64,000 nt of DNA from JBHPHA01 sp042569905. GTDB taxonomy: Bacteria > Patescibacteriota > Minisyncoccia > Moranbacterales > UBA9337. Position numbers and translations under genes: made by a program. Of this stretch, positions 33,609 to 42,884 are shown in pieces (the first letter of the stretch is position 1; every line of letters starts with the position of its first letter). The notes under the pieces were generated by a model. It ran no database searches. It was not told the origin of the DNA and saw nothing but the letters and a program-made list of their open reading frames with translations. The stretch is taken from assembly GCA_042569905.1 (NCBI GenBank), contig JBHPHA010000003.1, positions 6,770 through 70,769 on the forward strand. The letters run 5' to 3'.

Positions 33609-34448
33609 CTATCTCTTATTTTTAATCAACCCCTCTATACTATCAACACTACTCTTCGCTTTTTCATTTAAAGGATTGAGTTTTAGGACATACTTATAGC
33701 AAGAAAGCGCATCAATATCATTCCCCTGCTGTCTGTAATAATCCCCTAATCTTTCATAGGCTTCCACATCTCGAGGGTCTTGAGCGATTCTTTCTACCAA
33801 AATTTCTTCGAGTTGCTCCTTTTTAATCTCTTCTTTTTTTTGCATTTGAAGCTCTCTTCTTCTTGCCTCAGGATAAACAACTGAGTTACTTATCATCGGA
33901 GATTTCCTCTTTTCATCTTTTAATAACACACCCTTCTTTACTGCCTCTTTTGATCCAGAAGAAGCCCTAGGCCTTAGATTAGTACTCTTTGCACCTCTCT
34001 TGAAATCTAAACCTTTCCATCTTCTTTTTGCTACGCTAGTATCATTAACTTCAGCCTTCAAGTTCTCGACAGGTTTGACTTCATCCTCTGCTTCCTCCAA
34101 TTCAGGTTTCACCGCAATTTCACTTTCATCACTAAAATCAAAACTACTTTCCAATACATGGTCTTTCTTATCTTGAGATTGCCGCTTGTATTTTCTAATA
34201 GACTTTATCCAGCTGTCCAGTAAATTATTAAATTTTGATAATACTGCCTTAAAACGATGAACTCCTTTCTCAACTAAAGGTAGTAGCTTGTTTTTTAACT
34301 TAATACGCTCGCCAATATCCTCAGAATGTTCTTTTCGAACAACTGTAGAACTTCCTAATTCAAATGATTTACGTGACAATACAAATAATATTGATGCCAC
34401 ACTGACAATCATTATTATTGGCGGTAGGATAAAATACAAATATGGCAT
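33609..34448 (-). CDS. Membrane-anchored TPR-containing protein
   Basis: A 279-residue protein: one N-terminal transmembrane helix (about 4-26), a long basic and acidic linker (30-200, probably disordered), then a helical tail with a tetratricopeptide unit (about 225-265, ERLGDYYRQQGNDIDALSCYKYVLKLNP). TPR units bind protein partners. It is four bases downstream of the RicT-like gene and part of the minus-strand operon with tsf and rpsB. Function unknown. Confidence 0.8.
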   Translation of the reverse strand: MPYLYFILPPIIMIVSVASILFVLSRKSFELGSSTVVRKEHSEDIGERIKLKNKLLPLVEKGVHRFKAVLSKFNNLLDSWIKSIRKYKRQSQDKKDHVLESSFDFSDESEIAVKPELEEAEDEVKPVENLKAEVNDTSVAKRRWKGLDFKRGAKSTNLRPRASSGSKEAVKKGVLLKDEKRKSPMISNSVVYPEARRRELQMQKKEEIKKEQLEEILVERIAQDPRDVEAYERLGDYYRQQGNDIDALSCYKYVLKLNPLNEKAKSSVDSIEGLIKNKR

Positions 34449-34452
34449 TTTT

Positions 34453-35223
34453 TTATTTTAATTCGCTTTTTTTAATGCTTACAATCTTATTGTCTTTTGT
34501 TCTTACTCTGATTTCCTGTTTTATAGCGTTTACCTCAATAACATCTCCCTCAATATCACCCACCTTAATCTTGCTATACAGCTCAGGCATTCCTTTTAGT
34601 AACTCCCGATATTGATCAGCCTCATAAGAAAGACAGCACATCAATCTTCCACACAACCCTGAAATCCTTTCAGAGCCCCTGTGAGACACTTGTTGAAGCT
34701 TGGCCATCTCAGTAGAGATACTTGGGATACTACCTGGAAACTTAGCACAGCACAGCTCTCTTCCGCAAATTCCACACCCTCCGAGCTTCCTTGCTTCATC
34801 TCTAGATCCTATTTGCCTCATTCTCACAGAACATTGAAACATTTTCGACAAATTCTTAACCAATTGACGAAAATCTATTCTTCCATCTGCTGTAAAAGCA
34901 ATTATAATATTTCGATCAAGAGACGCGTGGATATCAACAAGCTTCATCTCTAAGCCCATTCGCTTAATTTCCTTATGTGTAATATCCAATACGCTCTCCT
35001 TTTTCCTGTTTTGTTCTTCAAACCTATCAATATCCCGTGGTGTAGCTAACCTTAAGATACTACTTTGAGGATCATCTTTTCCTTTATAAATAGATTCAAC
35101 AGAACCTAGGTCATTTCCTATCTCACTAATGACAATAACCTTATCACCCTCTTTGAATTCATCCTTACTAAAGTAGGGCTTAGACTCATCCCAACTGTTT
35201 ACAGATACTAAATATTTGAACAT
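34453..35223 (-). CDS. PSP1 domain protein (RicT/YaaT-like)
   Basis: A 256-residue protein with the PSP1 C-terminal domain: GGCGICGRELCCAKF and GLCGRLMCCLSYE carry the cysteine-rich signature of RicT (YaaT). In Bacillus, RicT with RicA and RicF binds Fe-S clusters and helps RNase Y-dependent mRNA processing. Cysteines CGICGRELCC and CGRLMCC are complete. It lies between tsf and a TPR protein gene. No ricA or ricF is visible. Confidence 0.9.
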   Translation of the reverse strand: MFKYLVSVNSWDESKPYFSKDEFKEGDKVIVISEIGNDLGSVESIYKGKDDPQSSILRLATPRDIDRFEEQNRKKESVLDITHKEIKRMGLEMKLVDIHASLDRNIIIAFTADGRIDFRQLVKNLSKMFQCSVRMRQIGSRDEARKLGGCGICGRELCCAKFPGSIPSISTEMAKLQQVSHRGSERISGLCGRLMCCLSYEADQYRELLKGMPELYSKIKVGDIEGDVIEVNAIKQEIRVRTKDNKIVSIKKSELK

Positions 35224-35267
35224 ACAATATTAATTAGAATAAGTTTTTAATTAATTAGGATAAATTT

Positions 35268-35849
35268 CTATATTTCAAAACGTGAAAATTCTCCAATTTG
35301 TATATTTTCTCCCATCTTACCAATCTTTTCATTAATCAGCTCTTGAATAGTCAGGTCAGGATTTTTAACAAAACTTTGAGTTAAAAGGGAACTTTCTTCC
35401 CTAAATTTCTTTTCCTTACCCTCCATAATCTTATCCATTATTTCTTGAGGTTTTTTCTCTTCTTTCATTTGTTCTGCCCAAATTTCTCTTTCCTTAGCAA
35501 CAAGATCTTCAGAAACAGCCTCTGGACTCAAGAACTTCGGAGACATTGCGCTTATGTGCATTGCGATATCGTTAGCTAGCTCTTGGAATTCGTCATTTCT
35601 AGCAACAAAATCAGTTTCACAATAAAGCTTTATCATTGAAGCGATTTTTTGATTAGAGTGAACGTAACAGGCAACAATACCTTCTCTAGCTTCTCTATCA
35701 GCTTTTTTCAAAGCCTTACCTTGTCCACTTTTTCTCAAAATATCAATAGCCTTCTCCTCATCTCCACCCGCCTCATCAATAGCTTTTTTCACATCAACCA
35801 TCCCTGCTCCTGTTATTTCTCTAACTTTTTTTATTAATTCTAATCCCAT
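35268..35849 (-). CDS. tsf: Elongation factor Ts (short form)
   Basis: EF-Ts exchanges the nucleotide on EF-Tu. The UBA-like N terminus reads IKKVREITGAGMVDVKKAIDEAGGDEEKAIDILR and the core has the conserved ETDFVARNDEF. At 193 residues it is the short type with one core subdomain, as in Thermus, not the 283-residue E. coli form. It follows rpsB by 36 bp in the usual rpsB-tsf operon. Confidence 0.96.
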   Translation of the reverse strand: MGLELIKKVREITGAGMVDVKKAIDEAGGDEEKAIDILRKSGQGKALKKADREAREGIVACYVHSNQKIASMIKLYCETDFVARNDEFQELANDIAMHISAMSPKFLSPEAVSEDLVAKEREIWAEQMKEEKKPQEIMDKIMEGKEKKFREESSLLTQSFVKNPDLTIQELINEKIGKMGENIQIGEFSRFEI

Positions 35850-35885
35850 ATTTTTATAAGTTTATCTTTTGAATTATCAGTATTC

Positions 35886-36611
35886 TTATTTTGTCAAAGT
35901 TTTAGCAACAGCTCCTAGTATCATTCTGATTGAAGAAACAGCATCATCATTAGCTGGAATTATGTAATCAATATTTTCTGGATCATTATTAGTATCAGCT
36001 ACTGCAATTACTGGAACATTTACTTTAAGAGCTTCTTCAATAGCTAGAGAATCTTCTTTAGCACCAACTACAAAAATAGCTGCTGGCAATTCGCTCATAT
36101 TCTTGATTCCACCCATCTTTCTCTCTAGTCTTTCAATTTCCTCAACTTTCTTCAATTTTTCAAGTTTGGTATATTTTTCAAAAGCTCCGCTCTCCATTTG
36201 CTCTTGTGAATCTTTTAAATATTTTGTCCTACCTCTGATAACTCTAAAGTTAGTAAAAGTACCACCAAGCCAACGTTCTACAACGAAAGGCATCTCAGAT
36301 GCTTCAGCAACCTTCCTCATCAAACCTTTAGCTTGTTTCTTAGTACCTACGAAAAGGATCTTCTTTCCTTCTTTTTTGATTCCTTCCATAAAGCTCAATG
36401 CTTCGTTAAGCTTTACTAAACTCTTCTCTAAGTCAATAATATTAACTCCGTTTCTTAATCCGAAAATGTATTCATTCATCTTAGGATTTCTTCTTGACTT
36501 AAGATGTCCAAAATGAACACCACTTTTAAGCATAGATTCTAAGCTAATTTCTGTGCTCGCGTAATCCCATTCAGCAGTTACTTTTTCTTTTTTCTCAACT
36601 TTTTTACTCAT
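35886..36611 (-). CDS. rpsB: 30S ribosomal protein S2
   Basis: A 241-residue S2 with LKSGVHFGHLKSRRNPKMNEYIFG, the FVGTKKQAK segment and the WLGGTFTNF motif. A weak SD (AAAGGA) precedes the ATG. It is first gene of the rpsB-tsf-ricT-TPR run, with a strong promoter at 36771-36798 and a roughly 150-nt leader containing a hairpin. Confidence 0.97.
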   Translation of the reverse strand: MSKKVEKKEKVTAEWDYASTEISLESMLKSGVHFGHLKSRRNPKMNEYIFGLRNGVNIIDLEKSLVKLNEALSFMEGIKKEGKKILFVGTKKQAKGLMRKVAEASEMPFVVERWLGGTFTNFRVIRGRTKYLKDSQEQMESGAFEKYTKLEKLKKVEEIERLERKMGGIKNMSELPAAIFVVGAKEDSLAIEEALKVNVPVIAVADTNNDPENIDYIIPANDDAVSSIRMILGAVAKTLTK

Positions 36612-36672
36612 AATTTTTTCCTTTTCTTTAATTTAAAGATAATTAAACTTCTGCTCTTTTTCTAATTAAATA

Positions 36673-36710
36673 GAAACTCATGCACCAAAAAAATGGCAGG
36701 AACGAGTTTC
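36673..36710 (-). promoter_or_regulatory. Hairpin in the rpsB leader
   Basis: GAAACTC / GAGTTTC arms enclose a smaller TGC...GCA stem with a T-rich loop. It could be an S2 autoregulatory element; this is inference from position. Confidence 0.4.
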
Positions 36711-36770
36711 AAAAAAGAACATGATTATTTGTATTTTTAATAAAAAACACATAAAAAACAATCACATATT

Positions 36771-36798
36771 AGTATAACAAATATAAAACACTTGTCAA
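36771..36798 (-). promoter_or_regulatory. Promoter of the rpsB operon
   Basis: TTGACA (36793-36798), 16-nt spacer, TATACT (36771-36776) on the minus strand. Confidence 0.75.
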
Positions 36799-36957
36799 TT
36801 GTTAATTGCTATGATACAATTACTTTTGTTGAAATTGAATGCTAGTTATTAGAAACTAACATCTTGTGTTTGTTTTTCGTTTTAGTTATACTATTTAAAA
36901 GAAGCGTCTATCAATTTAACAGTTAAAATTTATTTATTTGATTTTTATTAAAATATT

Positions 36958-37296
36958 ATGAAAAAAGATATACACCCAGAATACCATGAAAAAGCTGTAA
37001 TCTCATGTGGTTGCGGAGCAAAACTAGAAACAGGATCAACTCAAGAAAATATTGAAATTGAAATCTGTTCTCAGTGTCACCCATTTTTCACTGGTAAGAA
37101 AAAAACTATCGATACAGCTGGTAGAATTGAAAGATTCAAGAAGCTTACTAGTAAAGTTGACGAAAAGAAAGCTGAAGCTGAAAAGAATAAAGCTGCTAAG
37201 GCTAAAAAAGCTACTAAAGCTACTGACAAGAAAAAGAAAGAAGTTAAGAAAGCTACTAAAGCTACAGACAAGAAAAAGAAAACAGCTAAGAAATAG
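36958..37296 (+). CDS. rpmE: 50S ribosomal protein L31 with Lys/Ala-rich extension
   Basis: The first 70 residues are L31: MKKDIHPEYHEKAVISCGCGA, EICSQCHPFFTGK and TAGRIERFKK, with all four zinc cysteines (CxC and CxxC). A 40-residue tail of repeated KKATKATDKKKK follows, giving 112 residues in all against the usual 70-90. Such basic tails on ribosomal proteins occur in CPR. A TATACT-like box lies about 60 bp upstream (near 36889). It has its own terminator. Confidence 0.95.
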   Translation: MKKDIHPEYHEKAVISCGCGAKLETGSTQENIEIEICSQCHPFFTGKKKTIDTAGRIERFKKLTSKVDEKKAEAEKNKAAKAKKATKATDKKKKEVKKATKATDKKKKTAKK

Positions 37297-37311
37297 TCAC
37301 CTACTTATTAT

Positions 37312-37337
37312 AAAAACCCCTCTAAAAAGGGGTTTTT
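37312..37337 (+). terminator. rpmE terminator
   Basis: AAAACCCCT / AGGGGTTTT stem with T run. Confidence 0.88.
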
Positions 37338-37351
37338 CTTTTGCCAAAATT

Positions 37352-37387
37352 AAAAACCACTTACCGTTGTTAGTAAGTGGTTTTTTT
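37352..37387 (-). terminator. trxB terminator
   Basis: AAACCACTTAC / GTAAGTGGTTT stem with T run on the minus strand. Confidence 0.88.
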
Positions 37388-37388
37388 A

Positions 37389-38300
37389 TTATCTCTGTAG
37401 GTATGCCTGGATACCACTTGCAGCAATTGCTCCCTCAGAAGCTGCTGTTATAATTTGCTTGAATTTATTTGAGCCACTTGTAATGTCTCCAGCTGCCCAG
37501 ACTCCCGAGATATTGGTTCTTCCGTCAGTCTCTACCTTTATATATCCCTCTTCATCTAAATCAATTCCCATATCCTTAATGATATCCGTACTTGGAACGA
37601 GTCCAATCTCAATAAATATCCCGTCTATTTTTAATTTATCTGAATCATTATAAGAAGAGTCTAATAATATTTCAGTCAATTTATCATCTCCAATTACCTC
37701 CTTTACATTCGTATTATAAATAACTTCTATTTTTGAATTATTTTCAATACTCCTTTTCCAAAAACTTTCTGCGCGTAAATCATCTCCCCTGTAGATGACA
37801 TAAACCTTCCTTGCAACGTTTGAAAGATGTACTGCAGAACTGGCGGCACTATCGCTTCCACCCACAACAGCCACAATTTTATCTTTATAAAAAAATCCGT
37901 CACAGGTAGCGCAATATGACACTCCCTTACCAGCAAGCTCCTTTTCTCCTGGAATACCTAGGTGTCTATGCTTTGTCCCCATCGACAAAAGTATTGCTTT
38001 TGACCTTACTGTTCCCCCATCACTTAACAGTAATTCAAAATCCTCTCCTTTTTTACTCACCTGATCAACTGAGATATTTTTTATTTCTGCTCCCAAGCTC
38101 TTCACATGATTTGCCGCGTTGGTTGCAAATTCAAAACCAGTTATCTTTTCTGTCCCAAGCCAATTACCAATCTCATGCGTCTCAGTAGTCAATCCTCCAG
38201 AAATCTCACCAATAACTATATTATTAACCTCATACCTTGAAGAATAAACAGACGCACAGAGACCAGCTGGACCGGAACCAATTATCGCTAAATCGTACAT
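37389..38300 (-). CDS. trxB: Thioredoxin reductase (NADPH-dependent flavoprotein)
   Basis: A 303-residue protein with FAD-binding GSGPAGLCASVYSSR, the redox-active CATCDGFF (Cys pair near 132-135), the NADPH motif GGSDSAASSA and a C-terminal GVWAAGDIT. It reduces thioredoxin or a similar partner with NADPH. No thioredoxin is encoded nearby. It lies 28 bp downstream of murD. No SD. Confidence 0.92.
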   Translation of the reverse strand: MYDLAIIGSGPAGLCASVYSSRYEVNNIVIGEISGGLTTETHEIGNWLGTEKITGFEFATNAANHVKSLGAEIKNISVDQVSKKGEDFELLLSDGGTVRSKAILLSMGTKHRHLGIPGEKELAGKGVSYCATCDGFFYKDKIVAVVGGSDSAASSAVHLSNVARKVYVIYRGDDLRAESFWKRSIENNSKIEVIYNTNVKEVIGDDKLTEILLDSSYNDSDKLKIDGIFIEIGLVPSTDIIKDMGIDLDEEGYIKVETDGRTNISGVWAAGDITSGSNKFKQIITAASEGAIAASGIQAYLQR

Positions 38301-38328
38301 AATTCAATTTTTACTCACTATTAACAAA

Positions 38329-39729
38329 TTATTTTATTTTATTCACTGCTTCTTTAAATTTATCCCCCCTATCAAATTCATTTGAAAAGAGTCCAAAACT
38401 AGTCGCACCAGGAGAAAGCAACACAACATCTCCTTTTTCAGCAAACCTACAAGCTTTTTCCAAGGCCTTTTCCATAGAATCCACAATTTCAACCTTTCCT
38501 TCCAATCCCTCCCCTGAAAGACTATTTTTTATCTGTATCGACAATTTCTCCGTAGCGTCACCCTTCAATAAGATTAGTCCTTTAACCTTATCAATGATAA
38601 CCTCTGAAAGCTCTGTAAAGTCCAAGTTCTTATCAGACCCTCCCGCAATTAAAATAATATCTTGATCAAAAGAATTGATAGCTGAGATAGCAGCCTGAGG
38701 AATTGTTGCAGCAGTATCGTTATAATACTTAACACCATTAACCTCCTTCACAAGCTCTAATCTATGCTCAACACCTTTCAGTGAGGTTATTTTCTTTTTT
38801 ATACTATCTAAATCAACCCCATAAGCATAAACGGCTCCAACAGCTGCCATAACATTAGAGATATTATGCTTTCCAACAATTTTCAAGTCCTTAGTAGCAA
38901 CAATCTTTTTATTATCGATTCCATTATTAAGATACATGTCATCTCCGTCAACAAACACTGACACACCTTCTCTTATTGGTTTATTAGAGAAACCAATGAC
39001 TTGAGAAGAAGCCTCCTTGGATAAATCCACAACTGTCTCATCATCAAAATTAGCTATGAGCCAGTTCTTTGGAGTCTGAAATTTGAATATATTACTTTTA
39101 TCCTTAATATATTCCTCCATATTATTGTAATAATTCAGGTGATCTGGAAGAATATTTTTTAAAACTGCTATATGAGGACTTTTTTTGGTATATTTAAGTG
39201 CGGATAATCTCCAGCTTGATAACTCAAAAACAACAACTGAATCCTTTTTTAGCTCCTCTAATTTGTCCAATACTGAAACAGTACTAATCCCAACTTTTAT
39301 AGGATTTTTCTTAGTAAGTTTTAGTAAATCATAGATCATGGTTGAAATCGTAGTCTTTCCTTTCGTCCCAGTCACCCCTATAATTGGTCTCTTGCAAAGT
39401 TTAAAAAACAAACTAGAATCCATTTCTACTGGAATATTTTTCTCAAGAGCTAACTTGATCTGCTTATTAGTCCAAGGAATTAGAGGGTTTTTTACAACCA
39501 TATCAACATTGGTAAAGTCCTCTATTCTGTGTTGCCCTAAAATGTATTCAACACCTTTGAGACCTTTTAGCTTTTCTATAGAAGGACCAAGCTGTTCCTT
39601 AGTTTTAATATCTGTTACAACGACACTGGCTCCATGTTTAACTAAAAATTTAACAGTTCCAACTCCTCCACCAAGAAGTCCTAGTCCAAAAACTGTTATT
39701 TTCATCCCTTCAAGATCTTTTATATTCAT
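38329..39729 (-). CDS. murD: UDP-N-acetylmuramoylalanine--D-glutamate ligase MurD
   Basis: The 466-residue ligase adds D-Glu to UDP-MurNAc-Ala. The N-terminal Rossmann domain has FGLGLLGGGVGTVKFL, the ATP loop is GVTGTKGKTTIS, and the C-terminal domain carries ALSPGATSFGLF-like VLLSPGATSFGLFSNEFDRGD, the MurD signature. No SD. It is separate from the murBCG cluster at 53 kb, which suggests a scattered mur set. Confidence 0.94.
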   Translation of the reverse strand: MNIKDLEGMKITVFGLGLLGGGVGTVKFLVKHGASVVVTDIKTKEQLGPSIEKLKGLKGVEYILGQHRIEDFTNVDMVVKNPLIPWTNKQIKLALEKNIPVEMDSSLFFKLCKRPIIGVTGTKGKTTISTMIYDLLKLTKKNPIKVGISTVSVLDKLEELKKDSVVVFELSSWRLSALKYTKKSPHIAVLKNILPDHLNYYNNMEEYIKDKSNIFKFQTPKNWLIANFDDETVVDLSKEASSQVIGFSNKPIREGVSVFVDGDDMYLNNGIDNKKIVATKDLKIVGKHNISNVMAAVGAVYAYGVDLDSIKKKITSLKGVEHRLELVKEVNGVKYYNDTAATIPQAAISAINSFDQDIILIAGGSDKNLDFTELSEVIIDKVKGLILLKGDATEKLSIQIKNSLSGEGLEGKVEIVDSMEKALEKACRFAEKGDVVLLSPGATSFGLFSNEFDRGDKFKEAVNKIK

Positions 39730-39767
39730 ATATCGCGAAATTGATTAAACAATTTAAATTAAATTTA

Positions 39768-41336
39768 TTAACTCACAATTATACCGCTTCTTCTATTTGT
39801 GTATTTACCATCACAAATAACACTTTCTCCGTTTATGAGCATATTGTCAATACCCTTTGAATAGTGGTACGGATCTTCAATAGTAGAAAGGTCTTCAATC
39901 CTCTCGGGATCTATCACTAAAATATCTGCAAAATTCCCCTCTTTCAAGACACCTCTATTTTTGATATTAAACTTTTTTGCAGGCATCCCACTCATCTTAT
40001 AAATAGCTGTCTCCCATGTTAATATTCTTTTCTTAGTGACGTACTCTGAAAGCACTCTTGGAAAAGATCCGAAATTTCTTGGATGAACCAACTCCTCACT
40101 GTTTTTATGCTCTAAATTATATCCAGCACCATTAGATGAAATCATAGAAAGAGGATGTTTCATAAGCTCCTCAAGATTCTTTTCATTTATCACATCCATT
40201 GTAACAATAACCCTACCAGAAGATGCAACTAACACATCTAAAACGGTTTCTTCCACTGACTTACCTTGAAGCTTTGCAATATCAGCAATCTTTCTACTAG
40301 ACAAGGTTTTGTTAATTGCAGAAATAGCTATTACAAGTTTTTCGAAATCAATTGAGCTTTTTTTCATCTCATCAATCACCTTCTTTTTTGTTTGAGAATC
40401 TTTCAATTTACTAAGCATCATATTCTTACCCCCATTCGAAACCCAATCAGGTAAGAGTGTGTATAGAACAGTTCCGGTTGAAGTGTATGGGTAGACGTCA
40501 AAATTAATATTCACCCCTTCCTCTCTAGCAATTTCAATTATCTGAATCACTTCATCTACGAGGTGCCAATTTTTTTCTCCAACTATCTTTAAATGTGACA
40601 ATTGCAAACTTACTCCAGTTTTCTTAGCAACATTAACAGCTTCAATTATCGATTTCACGATATCATTGGCCTCATCTCTTAAGTGAGTAGCATAGACCAA
40701 TTTGTTTTTTGAAGCCAACTCAGCCAAGTTTTCTATCTCCTCGGGAGGAGCAATTCTAGCGTGAGCGTAGATAAGACCAGAAGATAACCCAAGCACTCCT
40801 GCTTTAATAGACTCTTTAAACATCTTTTTCATTACATCCATTTCCTCCTCATTTACACCCCTAAGCTCATCATGCAATAATCCTCTCCTTAATGTACCGT
40901 GACCCACCAGTGTGGCAAAATTAACTGATAGTGAATCTCTTTCCAACTTAGTCCACAAATCCTCAATGGTCAGCCAGTCAAGATTAATACCTCTTATATC
41001 AGCCCACTTCTGAACTGAAAGAATTATATTCCTATCCGTTAATGGGGCCAATGAGGAACCACAGTTCCCACCCACAATAGTGGTGATACCCTGATAAATC
41101 AAACTTTCCAAGTCAGGGTTTAAAAATATTCGCCAATAAGAATCAGAGTGATTAGTTACATCAACAAAACCAGGCGTTACGTAGTTATCACTTGCGTCGA
41201 TAATCACATCCGCAATATCTTCAGACATATCTCCAATTTTTTGTATCTTACCTTCAATAATCCCAATATCAGCCCTTCTCATTGCAGCACCTGTTCCGTC
41301 AATAATTGTCCCATTTTTAATTATAGTATCAAACAC
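39768..41336 (-). CDS. D-aminoacylase-type amidohydrolase
   Basis: A 522-residue member of the N-acyl-D-amino-acid deacylase branch of amidohydrolases. It starts MFDTIIKNGTIIDGTG with PGFVDVTNHSD (metal site; H-x-D in place of the common H-x-H), GGNCGSSLAPL, THLRDE, LSHLKI and a C-terminal GNFADILVIDPE. It would release D-amino acids or related acyl amides and may serve peptidoglycan turnover or scavenging. Starts with GTG and no SD. A TAATAT box lies eight bases before the start, so the mRNA may have almost no leader. Confidence 0.88.
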   Translation of the reverse strand: MFDTIIKNGTIIDGTGAAMRRADIGIIEGKIQKIGDMSEDIADVIIDASDNYVTPGFVDVTNHSDSYWRIFLNPDLESLIYQGITTIVGGNCGSSLAPLTDRNIILSVQKWADIRGINLDWLTIEDLWTKLERDSLSVNFATLVGHGTLRRGLLHDELRGVNEEEMDVMKKMFKESIKAGVLGLSSGLIYAHARIAPPEEIENLAELASKNKLVYATHLRDEANDIVKSIIEAVNVAKKTGVSLQLSHLKIVGEKNWHLVDEVIQIIEIAREEGVNINFDVYPYTSTGTVLYTLLPDWVSNGGKNMMLSKLKDSQTKKKVIDEMKKSSIDFEKLVIAISAINKTLSSRKIADIAKLQGKSVEETVLDVLVASSGRVIVTMDVINEKNLEELMKHPLSMISSNGAGYNLEHKNSEELVHPRNFGSFPRVLSEYVTKKRILTWETAIYKMSGMPAKKFNIKNRGVLKEGNFADILVIDPERIEDLSTIEDPYHYSKGIDNMLINGESVICDGKYTNRRSGIIVS

Positions 41337-41395
41337 AGAAAAAAATATTAGACATTGAAAATTAAACTGTAATCTTCAACATTCTTCTTAAAAAA

Positions 41396-42394
41396 TTATT
41401 TTCTCGCAACAAATTGAGACATCTCGACTAATCTTTCAGAATAACCTCTTTCATTATCATACCAACCAACAACTTTAGCTAAATTTCCTCCGACTACTTT
41501 AGTTAAGTCTGCCTGAACAATACAAGAGCAAGGATCTCCGATTATGTCATGTGACACCAATGGGTCATCTGTTACTCTCAAAATACCTTTCAACGCACCC
41601 TCGGAAGCTTCCCTAAGAGCTCCTACAATATCCTCCACAGTAACATCTTCTCTCAAAACAACAGTCAAATCACTAACAGACCCCACCAAGATAGGAACCC
41701 TAAATGCCATACCGTCGAAATTACCCTCTAGATGTGGGATTGTTTTTGTTGTTGCAATTGCAGCTCCTGTTGAAGAAGGAATGATATTCTGAGCAGCAGC
41801 CCTTCCTTTTCTTGGGTCTTTTTTATTTATTCCATCTACAATTGATTGAGTGGAAGTGTAACTATGAATTGTTGACATTAAAGATTTCTCCACTCCAAAT
41901 TTATCATCCAAAACTTTCATCATTGGAGCCAAACAGTTTGTTGTACAAGAAGCATTAGAAACAATATGATCATCAGCAGTGATTTCACCTTCATTCACTC
42001 CCATAACAACTGTCTTAATAGAGTCATCTTTTGCAGGAGCAGAAATAACAACCTCTTTTGCGCCAGCTTCTATGTGAGCACTCGCCTTTTCTCTGTTTGT
42101 AAAAAATCCAGTACATTCCAAAACAACATCAACGTCTAACTCACCCCAAGGAAGGTTCTTTGGATCTGGATCTGAAAAAACCATAATCTCTTTTCCGTCG
42201 ATGATTATCTTTCCGTCTCCCACTTCAACTTTCTTATCATACACACCATAAACTGTGTCATATCTTAAAAGATACGCTAAATTTTCCAAATCACTCAAAT
42301 CATTAATAGCCACAACTTCAATATCATCTTTCTCTAAAGCTACTTTCAAAGAATTTCGCCCTATTCTACCAAAACCATTAATCGCTAACCTCAT
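41396..42394 (-). CDS. gap: Glyceraldehyde-3-phosphate dehydrogenase
   Basis: A 332-residue class I GAPDH. It has the NAD-binding INGFGRIGRNSLK, the catalytic cysteine in SNASCTTNCLAP, and a C-terminal WYDNERGYSERLVEM. It oxidises glyceraldehyde 3-phosphate in glycolysis. I start it at the ATG at 42394 (MRLAINGFG), since five residues of the longest frame precede the normal start. No SD is visible. Confidence 0.95.
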   Translation of the reverse strand: MRLAINGFGRIGRNSLKVALEKDDIEVVAINDLSDLENLAYLLRYDTVYGVYDKKVEVGDGKIIIDGKEIMVFSDPDPKNLPWGELDVDVVLECTGFFTNREKASAHIEAGAKEVVISAPAKDDSIKTVVMGVNEGEITADDHIVSNASCTTNCLAPMMKVLDDKFGVEKSLMSTIHSYTSTQSIVDGINKKDPRKGRAAAQNIIPSSTGAAIATTKTIPHLEGNFDGMAFRVPILVGSVSDLTVVLREDVTVEDIVGALREASEGALKGILRVTDDPLVSHDIIGDPCSCIVQADLTKVVGGNLAKVVGWYDNERGYSERLVEMSQFVARK

Positions 42395-42513
42395 ACACTT
42401 AACAAACAATACCCAGCAAAAAACTTTTTACTAAATATCACTATCTTAAAGAATTACAATAGATTTCCTTGAAAACCTCTTTTGCAGGTTTTTTGAAGAA
42501 ATCTAACATATTA

Positions 42514-42789
42514 TTATTTTACAACAATGTTGGCTATTTTCCAATTATGCCCTTCGACTTTTTTTATATTAAATTTTACTCCATCCAGCACTGTATCTTT
42601 AGAAACACCCTCTAATCCAAACATTAGACTATCAACACTGACATCTTCAGTGTGCTCAGGAAGTCCATCGTGAGAAAGAGTAATCATTCCTATTTCCAAA
42701 TCAACCGCTGTAATATCCTCTATTTTCTTTTCTTCTACTATCTTTAATAAATCGCTTACTATATCTTTTGCAATTAAAAAATCATGCAT
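42514..42789 (-). CDS. hypA: HypA-like nickel-insertion protein without zinc domain
   Basis: From the ATG at 42789 the protein begins MHDFLIAKDIVSDLL, matching the HypA start; His 2 is the nickel ligand of HypA. VDLEIGMITL and VKFNIKKVEGHNW fit the HypA beta-strands. The zinc-binding loop with two CxxC pairs, normally in the middle, is missing: the protein has no cysteine at all (91 residues, usual 113-120). It lies directly downstream of the hydrogenase genes, which supports the call. It may still deliver nickel, or be a relict. Confidence 0.72.
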   Translation of the reverse strand: MHDFLIAKDIVSDLLKIVEEKKIEDITAVDLEIGMITLSHDGLPEHTEDVSVDSLMFGLEGVSKDTVLDGVKFNIKKVEGHNWKIANIVVK

Positions 42790-42884
42790 AAATTCAATCC
42801 TTAACATTATTTAATCTACTTACCAATGCACTCCTCAGCTCGCTCTGAACACAACTTGCTCAATACCACACTATTCACTTACAC

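Noticed and set aside
36781..36957. Riboswitch upstream of rpmE
   Set aside because: The stretch is AT-rich and I see no known aptamer pattern or terminator before the start codon.
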